A stretch of DNA of 64,000 nt, from positions 236,642 through 300,641 of the forward strand of contig NZ_QJSD01000003.1 of the NCBI RefSeq assembly GCF_003313245.1, read 5' to 3'. The notes beneath the pieces were generated by a model, which had not been told where the DNA came from, searched no databases, and was given only the letters and a program-made list of their open reading frames with translations. Of the stretch, positions 55,788-64,000 are shown in pieces. Position 1 is the stretch's first letter. Every line of letters starts with the position of its first letter. This DNA comes from Primorskyibacter marinus (GTDB lineage: Bacteria > Pseudomonadota > Alphaproteobacteria > Rhodobacterales > Rhodobacteraceae). A program made the translations under genes and the position numbers.

Positions 55788-57512
55788 ATGAGACAGCTCT
55801 TTTCCGGGGCCTTATGCCTCGCATTCGCCAGTGCTTCTGCGCTTCACGCGCAGGAAGCCGCAATTTTTTCGGGTGCTGACCGCGTCCACCCGGTTTATGC
55901 GGAAAACGGCATGGTCGCGGCGCAGGAAGGTGTGGCGGCCCGCGTCGGGCTCGATATTCTCAAAGCTGGCGGCAATGCCATCGACGCGGGTGTGGCCGTG
56001 GCGTTTGCGCTGGCCGTGACCCTGCCGCGTGCGGGCAATATCGGCGGGGGTGGCTTCATGCTGGTGCATGACGCGGAATCCGGCGAGACCAAAGCCATTG
56101 ACTACCGCGAAATGGCCCCCGCCTCGGCCGAGCGTGACATGTATCTTGACGAAGACGGCAATGCGGATTCCGAATTGTCACGCTTCACCGGTCTTGCCAC
56201 GGGCGTGCCGGGCACGGTTGCCGGCATGCAAATGGCGCTGGACCAGTATGGCACCATGACGCTGGCAGAGGTCATCCAGCCTGCGATTGACCTTGCGCGC
56301 GACGGGATCGCCGTGACGCCGGGCCTTGCCGACAGCCTCAAGGGGCTTGAAGCGCGGCTGAAGAAATGGCCGTCATCCGAGACGATTTTCTACAAAGAGG
56401 GTGGCGGATTCTACGAACCGGGCGAAATGCTGACACAAACCGATCTTGCCAACACGCTTCAGAAGATCGCCGATGAAGGCACGGACGGTTTCTATAAAGG
56501 CGAGACTGCCGAAAAAATCGCCACGGCCGTGCAGAATTCCGGCGGGCGGATCACGGTCGAGGATATGGCCAATTACAAGCCTGTCCTGCGTGACCCGGTC
56601 AGCGGCACCTATCGCGGATACGAGATCGTCTCGATGCCGCCGCCCAGCTCTGGCGGGGCGCATATCGTGCAGATCCTCAACATCCTCGAAGAATATCCCA
56701 TCGGCTTTCTGGGCCACAATTCCGCCGACACGATCCACCTGATGGCTGAAGCGATGAAACGCGCTTATGCGGACCGCTCGGAATATCTGGGCGACAGCGA
56801 TTTTGTCGATGTGCCACTGGCAGAGATCACGTCCAAGGAATACGCCGCTGATATTCGCAAGCAGATCAGCCTGCACGCAGCGACGGCCTCCAGCACGATC
56901 AAACCAGGCAATCTTGCACCCTATGAGAGCAACGAGACCACGCATTTCTCGATTGTGGACAAGGATGGCAACGCCGTCGCCAATACCTACACGATCAACT
57001 TTTCCTACGGGTCGGGCATGGTCGCTGACGGCACCGGCGTGCTGCTGAACAACGAGATGGATGACTTTGCCGCCAAACCGGGTGTTCCCAACGCCTATGG
57101 TTTGATCGGCGGGGATGCCAATGCCGTCGAGGGCGGCAAGCGGCCGCTGTCGTCGATGTCACCGACGCTGGTGATGAAGGACGGCAAGGTCTTCATGGTG
57201 ACCGGTTCGCCGGGCGGGTCGCGGATCATCACGACCACGCTGCAAGTCATCATGAACGTGATCGATCACGGCATGAACATCGCCGAGGCCAGCTTTGCAT
57301 CCCGCATCCACCACCAGTGGCTGCCCGATGAAATCCGCATCGAGGATGGCATCAGTGTCGATACGATTGGCCTTTTGGAACAGCGCGGACACAAGGTCAG
57401 CGAGAAATCCGTCATGGGCTCGACCCAGTCGATCCTTGTGGACGAAGCAAGCGGCTACCTGTTCGGTGCCTCGGACCCCCGCCGCGTCGATGCGGCGACA
57501 CTTGGTCACTGA
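55788..57512 (+). CDS. ggt: Gamma-glutamyltransferase
   Basis: A 574-residue periplasmic enzyme that hydrolyses or transfers gamma-glutamyl groups, e.g. of glutathione. It has signal peptide MRQLFSGALCLAFASASALHAQ and the large subunit motif GGNAIDAGVAVAFALAVTLPRAGNIGGGGFMLVHD. Autocleavage should occur before the catalytic Thr384 in NETTHFSIVDKDGNAVANTYTINFSYGSGM, giving the small subunit. The Gly-Gly oxyanion region GSPGGSRIITT is intact. GGAC Shine-Dalgarno-like bases precede ATG 55788; terminator downstream. Confidence 0.96.
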   Translation: MRQLFSGALCLAFASASALHAQEAAIFSGADRVHPVYAENGMVAAQEGVAARVGLDILKAGGNAIDAGVAVAFALAVTLPRAGNIGGGGFMLVHDAESGETKAIDYREMAPASAERDMYLDEDGNADSELSRFTGLATGVPGTVAGMQMALDQYGTMTLAEVIQPAIDLARDGIAVTPGLADSLKGLEARLKKWPSSETIFYKEGGGFYEPGEMLTQTDLANTLQKIADEGTDGFYKGETAEKIATAVQNSGGRITVEDMANYKPVLRDPVSGTYRGYEIVSMPPPSSGGAHIVQILNILEEYPIGFLGHNSADTIHLMAEAMKRAYADRSEYLGDSDFVDVPLAEITSKEYAADIRKQISLHAATASSTIKPGNLAPYESNETTHFSIVDKDGNAVANTYTINFSYGSGMVADGTGVLLNNEMDDFAAKPGVPNAYGLIGGDANAVEGGKRPLSSMSPTLVMKDGKVFMVTGSPGGSRIITTTLQVIMNVIDHGMNIAEASFASRIHHQWLPDEIRIEDGISVDTIGLLEQRGHKVSEKSVMGSTQSILVDEASGYLFGASDPRRVDAATLGH

Positions 57513-57538
57513 CGGGGCCACTGTACCTGAACGATCCC

Positions 57539-57574
57539 GCTCCGGTCAGCACGCGCTGGCCGGGGCTTTCTTTT
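57539..57574 (+). terminator. Intrinsic terminator of ggt
   Basis: A 12-bp stem (GCTCCGGTCAGC/GCTGGCCGGGGC, two G-U pairs) with an ACGC loop, followed by TTTCTTTT, 26 bases after the ggt stop. Confidence 0.88.
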
Positions 57575-58174
57575 GCGCGGGCTTCATCCGATTAGGATTG
57601 CACAGCGCCTACCGAACGCGCTGTGCAATTGCATGTTGCCTTCGCGCGGATCGCCGGTGCCAAAGGTCGATGAGCCCCTGATCCGGCACGGATTTACCGA
57701 CGTGACGGCAGGTGAAATTCCAGCGGCCGCCCGGATTGGCCGGAGCATTTCATTCAGGACTTTCCCGTGCCGACGCAGCAAAAACGGACAGCGACAGCGC
57801 GACAGCGGCCAAGGCACCGCGAGATATGATATATTCCTTGAGTATCTCTTCGGTTGGGCCGCAATGCACTCCCCCGGCGCTGCGTATATCGCCGGTCAGG
57901 TTTCGGGCCAGGGCCGCTTTCCTGTGGGTTGGGAATGTATGAATGTCGATGCTGTCATAGACAGGTCAACCGCGCCAAGGATGGAGAAGCGCAATCCGTC
58001 GGAACCTTTGCAACGGCGTCGCTTTCCGACAGGCCTCTGCAAAATGGGGCAGGGCATGCTATTGCGTTTACGCGCGGCGCATTTCTCTGCAATACATCCC
58101 CCAAGCCCGAACGCATTGTGGCGTTGCACCTTTAACGGGGCCTTGAAATCGACGACGTGTTGGCAGGAATGATC
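57575..58174. other. Gene-poor region before the sensor kinase, with a palindrome
   Basis: About 600 bases. Perfect inverted repeat ATTGCACAGCGC (57597-57608) and GCGCTGTGCAAT (57618-57629) around a 9-base spacer could be an operator or hairpin. Several overlapping frames exist but none is convincing. One frame ending at 58135 reads CNTSPKPERIVALHL, which recalls the start of iron/B12-binding proteins and then stops, so a decayed gene is possible. Confidence 0.4.
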
Positions 58175-58237
58175 ATGCGGAATATCTGTTTTCTTGTCCC
58201 TCTTTCGGTCTTTGCCGAAGAAATGGCCGAATTGTGA
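58175..58237 (+). CDS. Possible 20-residue leader peptide of the kinase gene
   Basis: ATG 58175, with AGGA six bases upstream, opens a frame MRNICFLVPLSVFAEEMAEL. Its TGA shares a base with the kinase ATG (TGATG). It may only serve to couple translation, since the kinase lacks its own clear Shine-Dalgarno. It could also be the truncated signal peptide of a lost gene. An in-frame ATG at 58169 is also possible. Confidence 0.35.
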   Translation: MRNICFLVPLSVFAEEMAEL

Positions 58238-59817
58238 TGTCGCAGCGCAGAAAAGTCTCTCTCAAGGTCCGCCTGGCGGGGGGGGCAATGCTCTTGACGG
58301 TGGGGACGCTTTTTACCGCGGGAGCGATGTTCATCGGGATGACCCGCGTTTCGGATCGGTTGGAAACCGCCCTGGCCGCAGAGGCACGGATTGCGCGATA
58401 TTCCACGCTCTCTACCCAGATTTCCACCTTTCTCGTGATTTCGACCGAAGCGGTGCAAGCCGGGCTTGATGCCGGGGCGCGCGGGGAACGGCTTGAGCCG
58501 GTTGTCAGGAACATCAACACCACCTTTGGGCAGTTGCGCAGGGATCTGGAGCAGGCCGTCGCGCAGGTCGAGGCATTGGGGCTGGACGCGCAATCCCGTT
58601 ACGCCACGCAGTCGCTGGGTCTGGCCCGGATGGAGGCTTTGATCGGCAATGCTGTCAGCGGATTGCAGGCAGGTCCTGACAATGCAGAAACGCTGAGGGC
58701 ACGGATCAATGGGTTCGCATCCGGGTTTGATCCGCTGCTCAATCAGGCGGTGAATGCCGAAATCCTGTTCAGAAACGAAATCCTGTCGGGGATCGAGAGA
58801 TTGCGGCAGTCGCTTGGACGGCTGGCAATCGTGATCGCCGTTCTGTCCGTCCTGACCGCACTGGCCTTTTATTTCGGGTTGGTTCGGCCTCAATTCGGGC
58901 GACTTGACCGGCTGCGCGATGCGGCCCGGCAGATCGGGTCGGAGAATTACGCCGTCGCGCTGCCCGAAACCCGGCAGGATGAGATCGGGCTGCTCTATTC
59001 CGAGACCAACCGGATGGCACAGGCGCTAAGCCTGCGCGAAGACAATGTACGCAAAGACCGTGCGGCATTGAATGAGATCATCGACCAGCGCACGGCAGAA
59101 CTGCGCACCGCCAATGCGGCACTGGCGAAAACCGATGAAAACCGCCGTCGCTTTTTCGCTGATATCAGCCACGAGCTGCGCACGCCGCTGACGGTGATCC
59201 TGATGGAGGCGCAAATCGGCCAAAGGCAGGGGGCCGGGGCGGATTCTGCCTTCGCCACGATCGAAGAGCGCGCGGCGCGACTGAATCGGCGGATTGATGA
59301 TTTGCTGCGGGTTGCGCGTTCGGAAAGTGGCGAACTGGCGCTGGATCCGCAGCCTGTTGATCTGGCCGAAATCTTGACCGATGTGGCCGAAGAGGTTGCC
59401 CATGAATGCGCAAATGCAGGCATGGTGCTGGAGATGGAGCCTTGCCCCGCGCTTCCGGTTGTGGCGGATGCCAACTGGATGCGACAGGTTGTGGTAGGGC
59501 TGGTGCGCAACGCGGTGCGACATGCGCGGGACGGTAAGATCGTGCGTTTGGTGCCCATAGACGAGCCCCAATGGGTCGGAATTGCGGTGGTGGATCATGG
59601 TCCCGGCGTGCCCCCCTCCGACATCGCGGGACTTTTTGGGCGGTTCAAACGCGGGCGCAGCCCGGAAGGGCAGGGGTTTGGGATCGGGCTGGCGCTGGCG
59701 CGTTGGGTGGTCGAAGCACAGGGCGGCACGATCCGGATGCAAAGTCCGCTGCCGTCCGGCGATGCGGGTGGGCACGGAACGAAAGTATCCGTTAGACTGC
59801 CGCGCAAGGATCCGTAA
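58237..59817 (+). CDS. Sensor histidine kinase
   Basis: A 526-residue membrane kinase. Membrane segments near residues 12-34 and 190-212 enclose a periplasmic sensor domain of about 150 residues, mostly helical. HAMP (PQFGRLDRLRDAARQIG), a coiled linker, the DHp box RRRFFADISHELRTPLTVIL (His near 312) and the ATP-binding N box VVGLVRNAVRHA, G1 VVDHGPGVP and G2 GFGIGLALARWVVEAQGG follow. The partner regulator starts 9 bases later. Signal unknown. ATG 58237 is used; GTG 58234 overlaps. Confidence 0.92.
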   Translation: MSQRRKVSLKVRLAGGAMLLTVGTLFTAGAMFIGMTRVSDRLETALAAEARIARYSTLSTQISTFLVISTEAVQAGLDAGARGERLEPVVRNINTTFGQLRRDLEQAVAQVEALGLDAQSRYATQSLGLARMEALIGNAVSGLQAGPDNAETLRARINGFASGFDPLLNQAVNAEILFRNEILSGIERLRQSLGRLAIVIAVLSVLTALAFYFGLVRPQFGRLDRLRDAARQIGSENYAVALPETRQDEIGLLYSETNRMAQALSLREDNVRKDRAALNEIIDQRTAELRTANAALAKTDENRRRFFADISHELRTPLTVILMEAQIGQRQGAGADSAFATIEERAARLNRRIDDLLRVARSESGELALDPQPVDLAEILTDVAEEVAHECANAGMVLEMEPCPALPVVADANWMRQVVVGLVRNAVRHARDGKIVRLVPIDEPQWVGIAVVDHGPGVPPSDIAGLFGRFKRGRSPEGQGFGIGLALARWVVEAQGGTIRMQSPLPSGDAGGHGTKVSVRLPRKDP

Positions 59818-59826
59818 ACTGCCGCT

Positions 59827-60504
59827 ATGACAACACGCCTTCTGATCGTCGATGATGACCCCGGAATCACCGCAGCCCTTGCGCGCGGGTTGGCCCTGCA
59901 TGGCTATATCGCGGATACAGAGAACCGCGCCGACAGGGCATTGGAACGGCTGATGGTCGATCAGTATGATGGTGCGATTTTCGATGTCATGCTGGGCGAA
60001 GAGAATGGCATCGACGTTGTCCGCTCTGCGCGAGCCGGAGGTATCGTGGTGCCGATCATCATGCTGTCGGCCCTGTCGGATGTGGATCACCGCGCCGCCG
60101 GGCTGGAGGCCGGCGCAGATGACTATATCGTCAAGCCGTTTTCCTTCGACGAACTGGTGGCACGGCTGCGTGTGCAGGAGAAACGCGCGCTGGTCAGTCG
60201 TCCGGCACCCGCTGTCATGACGGAAAGGACGCGTTGCTTGCGCCGCGCGCAGGCCGAAACCTTCTTGACAGAGCGGGAGTTTTCGCTGCTGCGTATTCTG
60301 GCGGATAACGCCGGATCGCCGGTGGCGCGCGGGCAAATCTTTGACATGTTATGGGCGACCGACGGGTCCGGCACGGAAAATGTCGTTGATGTTTATATCG
60401 GCTATCTACGAAAAAAGATCGCCGGGCAGGATTTCGGGTTTGAGATCCGCACGCAGCGCAATCGTGGTTTTTGCCTTGAAGGGCTGACACCGGTTTTGGG
60501 CTGA
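59827..60504 (+). CDS. OmpR-family response regulator
   Basis: A 225-residue regulator: acidic pocket LIVDDDPGIT, phosphorylation Asp in GAIFDVMLGEENG near residue 53, Lys in IVKPFSFDELVARL. The C-terminal winged helix is ETFLTEREFSLLRILADNAGSPVARGQIFDMLW...NVVDVYIGYLRKKI. The linker between domains is short. Forms a two-gene operon with the upstream kinase; targets unknown. Confidence 0.93.
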   Translation: MTTRLLIVDDDPGITAALARGLALHGYIADTENRADRALERLMVDQYDGAIFDVMLGEENGIDVVRSARAGGIVVPIIMLSALSDVDHRAAGLEAGADDYIVKPFSFDELVARLRVQEKRALVSRPAPAVMTERTRCLRRAQAETFLTEREFSLLRILADNAGSPVARGQIFDMLWATDGSGTENVVDVYIGYLRKKIAGQDFGFEIRTQRNRGFCLEGLTPVLG

Positions 60505-60753
60505 CCTGTTCTTAGGAAATAAGAATTCGCTTTCTGTCCGTGGTTTGACAGTATCAGACGCAGAAACGGCGCGGTCTTCTGCCTGTTTCAAACTCCTCCC
60601 GCCGGGATGAATGGCGGTCCGCTCAATCTCTCTCTCCAAGTGTACGATTTGGCGGGCCGCACCCGACAGGATGCTGCGGTTGAGTGTCTCGGGATGCACG
60701 GGGCGCGTATGCGGGTCACACGACCCGGCGAACGGCTTGCGAGCGTGCGCTGT

Positions 60754-61233
60754 TTACTCTGGATGGCGGGGCGCTTGACGTGAGGGGGCCAGATACGGGC
60801 GGGTCACGTCGCGCAGCCGAATGTCCAAAGCCTCAACCTCGGCCCGGATCGCACCGTCGCCTGCCAGCGTCAGAATGACGTTGCCAGAGGGCGCATCGGT
60901 GGCCTCGAATGTCAGCGCAAGCAGGGACAGCACCGTATCGCGATCTTTCGGGTCGATACCTTGGGTGCCGACGCGGTGAACGTTCTCGATCATCAAAACG
61001 GACTGCACACGTTCGGGCGATCGCGCTGCCTGACCAGCGGACTGAAGGTCCTCCCAACGGAAACGATTGACCAGCAGCGCCAGCCGTCCCGTGCCGCGAT
61101 CCCAACGCATTTCGGTGATCGGGAAAACCGCGTCTTGCGCCAGGGACGACAAGACTGTCAGATCCTCCACATCCAAAGCCCCGAGGTTCAGCGGGCGATC
61201 GCCGCCATCTTCGAATTTTGCATCATCGGTCAT
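60754..61233 (-). CDS. DUF2948 family protein
   Basis: A 159-residue protein ([48 protein letters not shown]...) of the DUF2948 family, found almost only in alphaproteobacteria directly after murA, as here with a four-base overlap. Function unknown; in many genomes hisD follows, but here the next 250 bases hold no gene on this strand. Confidence 0.87.
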   Translation of the reverse strand: MTDDAKFEDGGDRPLNLGALDVEDLTVLSSLAQDAVFPITEMRWDRGTGRLALLVNRFRWEDLQSAGQAARSPERVQSVLMIENVHRVGTQGIDPKDRDTVLSLLALTFEATDAPSGNVILTLAGDGAIRAEVEALDIRLRDVTRPYLAPSRQAPRHPE

Positions 61234-62498
61234 GTGAGTTGTACCCGTTCTATCCTGGCACCAACGCCCGAGAATTTGCGGACGACCTGTTCATATCCGC
61301 GATCCAGATGGTAGACTCGGCTGACAATGGTTTCGCCTTCGGCCGCCAGCCCGGCAAGGATCAGGGAAACGCTGGCGCGCAGATCGGTTGCCATCACTGG
61401 CGCGCCCTTTAGCCGGTCGACGCCGTGCACCGTGGCAAGGCCGCCCTGAACGTCGATGTCCGCACCCATGCGCACCAGTTCCGGCGCGTGCATGAAACGG
61501 TTCTCGAAGATTTTCTCTTCTAGGACCGAGGTGCCATCGGCGGTGCAGAGCAGCGCCATCATCTGTGCCTGAAGGTCAGTTGGAAAGCCCGGAAATACCT
61601 CTGTCACGACATCGATGGCGCGAATGCGGCCATTCTTGCGCGACACTTTCAGCCCCGCTTCGGTTTCCTCGACCGAGATCCCGCATTGATCCAGCTTTTC
61701 GCAAAAAGCCTGCACCAGCTCGATCCGGCCGCCAAGACATTCGACCGTCCCGCCTGCGATCGCGGGAGCCAGCATATAGGTGCCCAGTTCAATCCGGTCG
61801 GTGACGACCTGATGTGTCGCACCGCCCAACCGGTCAACGCCTTGGATGGTAATTGTCGAGGTGCCCTCACCGTCGATCTGCGCACCCATCTTGCGCAGGC
61901 AGCGCACCAGATCAACAATCTCGGGCTCGCGCGCGGCGTTTTTCAGCACGGTCGTGCCCTTGGCCAGCGTCGCCGCCATCACCGTGTTCTCGGTCGCGCC
62001 TACGGAGGCAAAACGCAGCTCGTGCGTGGCACCTTTCAGCCCGCCCGGAGCCTGCGCATGCAGGTAGCCGTCTTTCAGTTCAATCTCTGCGCCCAAAGCT
62101 TCCAGTGCATCGATATGCAGATCCATCGGACGTGCCCCGATGGCGCATCCACCGGGCAGGGAGACGATCGCATGCCCCAACCGTGCCAGCATCGGTCCCA
62201 GCACAAGGTTGGATGCGCGCATCTTGCGAACGATGTCGTAATGCGCAGTGTGATTGTTCAGGTTATGGCTGGACATTGCCAACACCTTGCCATCCTGAAG
62301 GCTGGACACCTCTGCCCCAAGCGAGCCGAGCAGTTCGGTCATGGTCTTGATGTCCGACAGGCGCGGCGCATTGGTCAGCGTCAGCGGCTCTTCAGACAAG
62401 AGCGTCGCGGGCATCAATGTCAGGCACGCGTTCTTGGCGCCGGCGATCGGGATCTGCCCGTCGAGTTCGCCGCCACCGGTCACAATGATCGAATCCAT
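61230..62498 (-). CDS. murA: UDP-N-acetylglucosamine 1-carboxyvinyltransferase MurA
   Basis: First committed step of peptidoglycan synthesis: transfer of enolpyruvate from PEP to UDP-GlcNAc. The 422-residue protein shows Lys22 in [14 protein letters not shown], the catalytic Cys118 in [15 protein letters not shown] (so it should be sensitive to fosfomycin), and the conserved C-terminal [17 protein letters not shown]. It lies between a 53-residue basic protein gene and DUF2948. Confidence 0.97.
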   Translation of the reverse strand: MDSIIVTGGGELDGQIPIAGAKNACLTLMPATLLSEEPLTLTNAPRLSDIKTMTELLGSLGAEVSSLQDGKVLAMSSHNLNNHTAHYDIVRKMRASNLVLGPMLARLGHAIVSLPGGCAIGARPMDLHIDALEALGAEIELKDGYLHAQAPGGLKGATHELRFASVGATENTVMAATLAKGTTVLKNAAREPEIVDLVRCLRKMGAQIDGEGTSTITIQGVDRLGGATHQVVTDRIELGTYMLAPAIAGGTVECLGGRIELVQAFCEKLDQCGISVEETEAGLKVSRKNGRIRAIDVVTEVFPGFPTDLQAQMMALLCTADGTSVLEEKIFENRFMHAPELVRMGADIDVQGGLATVHGVDRLKGAPVMATDLRASVSLILAGLAAEGETIVSRVYHLDRGYEQVVRKFSGVGARIERVQLT

Positions 62499-62505
62499 AT
62501 GCCTC

Positions 62506-62667
62506 AGTCTTTCTTTTTCTCGGCCCGCTCGTTGGCCTGTGTGTCGTCCACCGCAGTGGCTCGGGCGCGCGCTTGCGCCTTGCGCCGGGCCAGATTGGCC
62601 TTCAACGCCGCTTTCAGTCGATCATCCCGGTTCGCCGGTTTTGCACTGTCCGATTTCCGCTTCATCG
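62506..62667 (-). CDS. Small basic hypothetical protein upstream of murA
   Basis: A 53-residue, highly charged protein ([20 protein letters not shown], then [20 protein letters not shown] and a Lys-rich end). ATG 62667 follows a strong GGAGG eight bases away, and murA starts 7 bases after its stop. Short Arg/Ala-rich proteins at this spot are common in Rhodobacterales. No function is known; it probably adopts one long helix. Confidence 0.78.
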
Positions 62668-62898
62668 GCCCTCCTTAACCCACTCGATAAAAAGCGTCCA
62701 GATTGCGCTTGCACGCAGTCTGAATTGCGTCTAGAGAGCCGCCCACATCATTGGTGTCCTACGGCTCATTTGTCCTGTATGCGCGCGTATCGCTGCTGCA
62801 TATCGGTCGAACGAACAGCAGGCGCTGATCGTGATAGAGGAATCCCAGAACCCTCTTGCCTCGTGCCAACGCCCGAGGTTATTAACTGGAAACGAGAT

Positions 62899-62973
62899 GC
62901 TGTGGTAGCTCAGTGGTAGAGCACACCCTTGGTAAGGGTGAGGTCGAGAGTTCAATCCTCTCTCACAGCACCA
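62899..62973 (+). tRNA. tRNA-Thr(GGT)
   Basis: A 75-base tRNA with encoded CCA. Acceptor GCTGTGG/TCACAGC, D-arm GCTC-AGTGGTA-GAGC, anticodon stem CACCC/GGGTG with loop TTGGTAA (anticodon GGT, reading ACC and ACT), variable loop AGGTC, T-arm GAGAG-TTCAATC-CTCTC. No intron. No integrase or direct repeat of its 3' end is seen nearby, although an IS lies 400 bases downstream. Confidence 0.96.
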
Positions 62974-63238
62974 TCCAACCGCCTTATAAATATAGCGCAA
63001 TCGGCCCATAATCGGCTCTCGCCATTTGTGCGCCATGCGCAGAACAGCGCAAGAACATGCGCAGAGGTGTGGCACAAATCTGGCACAGTGAATTTTGGGG
63101 GCGTTCAGTTGTGTCGGATCAGGTGCAGCGGCCCGAAAGATGCCGCCCACCGCCAATCCTTCCCTTCACCACCCGTCGAGAAACCGAACGGCAAACCCCA
63201 CACGCCCCATTTCAACGCCACATGCATCATCTCTGATC

Positions 63239-63367
63239 CTACTTACCCTTGCCGCCACGCAGCGCGTGAACCACCAAGACCACGCCTTGAATCACAATCG
63301 CCAAGCCAGCCGTGATGCCTAGCCACGTCCAGAAGCCGGAAACGTAGAAGTGCAATACCTCAAGCAT
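63239..63367 (-). CDS. Small single-span membrane protein
   Basis: A 42-residue protein, MLEVLHFYVSGFWTWLGITA then GLAIVIQGVVLVVHALRGGK, with one membrane helix and a positively charged C-terminal end (cytoplasmic by the positive-inside rule). It has no recognised function. Its start is only 13 bases from the IS21-type end, so its original promoter is probably cut off. The Shine-Dalgarno is weak (GCAAGACG). Confidence 0.5.
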   Translation of the reverse strand: MLEVLHFYVSGFWTWLGITAGLAIVIQGVVLVVHALRGGKGK

Positions 63368-63379
63368 CGTCTTGCTCAG

Positions 63380-64000
63380 TGTCAATGAGCGTTCGAAACT
63401 GACCCGTTTTCAGCGTTTACATTTGGCCGACCTTTTGTGGCGCAAAGCCCCCAGTCGGGCCGCCCTCATATAGCGTGTCCGTCTGGGGGCTTTGTCTGCG
63501 TCGCGGTTATTTTTCTGTGCGGCGTTTGCTCTGCGCGAAGCGGTATGATCTGTTGCCAGTCTCGATTATGGCGCAGTGGTGCGTGACGCGATCCAGAAGC
63601 GCGGTTGTCATCTTGGCATCGCCGAAGACAGCGACCCATTCCCCGAACTCCAGGTTGGTGGTGATGATGACGCTGGTTTTCTCGTAGAGCTTGCTGATCA
63701 GGTGGAACAGCAGTGCGCCGCCGGATTTCGGGAAGGGGATGTAGCCCAACTCGTCAATGATGACGCAATCCAGAGCCGACAGTTGCCGGATGATCTTCCC
63801 GGCGTTGCCGTCGGCCTGTTCCTTGATCCGCTGCCCGGCAGTGCATGTTTACATGCACGAGAGGAGGGGCATTGATCAGATCGACGGCGTTGAAGAAGCG
63901 GGCCTTCTTGCCGTTGTTGATCAATGTGGTTCCAAGCGCGATGGCGATATGTGTTTTGCCGGTGCCGGTTCCCCCCACCAGGATGAGGTTGTGCGCGTCT
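63380..64000. mobile_element. Partial IS21-family insertion sequence (right part outside the window)
   Basis: The left end is taken as TGTCAATGAGCGTTCGAAACTG at 63380, an IS21-like terminal sequence starting with TGT, followed by 120 bases of non-coding end and the istB gene reading out of the element. A perfect 12-bp inverted repeat (CAAAGCCCCCAG 63443-63454, CTGGGGGCTTTG 63483-63494) before the istB stop is a likely terminator. The istA transposase would lie beyond 64000. The exact end is inferred. Confidence 0.75.
63507..64000 (-). pseudogene. istB: istB (IS21 helper ATPase), disrupted and cut by the window edge
   Basis: The Walker A segment LVGGTGTGKTHIAIALGTTLINNGKKARFFNAVDLINA is read from the window edge to about 63868. 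The rest ([64 protein letters not shown]...) lies in another frame down to the stop at 63507. Between them (63828-63867) are 40 bases where a normal istB would have about 3, adding roughly 37 bases, a frameshift and an in-frame stop. The insert carries a perfect palindrome GTGCATGT-tt-ACATGCAC. Helper function is probably lost. Confidence 0.85.

Noticed and set aside
57573-58172. 199-codon plus-strand frame after ggt
   Set aside because: It starts inside the terminator region, has Arg/Cys/Ser-rich composition without a domain, and no Shine-Dalgarno.
62899-64000. tRNA-Thr as the attachment site of an integrated element
   Set aside because: No integrase gene and no direct repeat of the tRNA 3' end were found within the window.

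Overview
The window is chromosomal DNA of a marine alphaproteobacterium of the Rhodobacterales (Roseobacter-type). The evidence is high GC, family-typical neighbourhoods (LpoA-like/rsmI/yraN/gshB; murA/DUF2948; hsp20/DUF1150; a fused sat-cysC) and a TMAO transporter of the Tmo type. It is mostly densely packed housekeeping genes with three more specialised blocks.

Layout. 1-10.5 kb: murJ and glnD, a penicillin-binding-protein activator lipoprotein, rsmI, a frameshifted yraN, gshB, an esterase and comM. 10.9-18.6 kb: rpoH, coaBC, dut, a membrane-anchored ThiF/MoeB-type enzyme, an M3 peptidase, a DUF2161 protein and an EamA transporter. 18.7-20.9 kb: groES-groEL with a clear promoter, CIRCE operator and terminator. 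21-34.7 kb: a secreted tail-collar-domain protein, small enzymes, a PhnM-like amidohydrolase, purEK, hsp20 with DUF1150, sat-cysC, trxB, an Lrp regulator, pgeF, a MidA-type methyltransferase, lgt and ubiK.

34.7-42.5 kb is a pyrimidine-degradation and uptake cluster. A RutR-type repressor is divergent from an N-carbamoyl amidohydrolase, a dihydropyrimidinase and a four-gene ABC transporter. A perfect 16-bp palindrome very close to the RutR consensus lies between them. The operon is interrupted by a small GIY-YIG gene flanked by palindromic repeats.

45.8-46.1 kb holds a tRNA-Arg(CCU) gene split by a compact group I intron closely resembling the Azoarcus tRNA-Ile intron. 46.2-55.2 kb joins a TmoX/TmoV/TmoW-type TMAO (or betaine) ABC transporter to a TorR/TorS/TorT signalling set. 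No torCAD reductase genes are present. Two decamers resembling E. coli tor boxes lie upstream of tmoX, suggesting TMAO sensing controls TMAO uptake here.

55.8-64 kb: gamma-glutamyltransferase, a gene-poor stretch, a two-component system, the DUF2948/murA block, tRNA-Thr(GGT), and at the right edge a partial IS21-family element whose istB is broken by a short palindromic insertion. Start codons were revised from the longest reading frame where Shine-Dalgarno position, lipobox/signal peptide or gene overlap argued for it.
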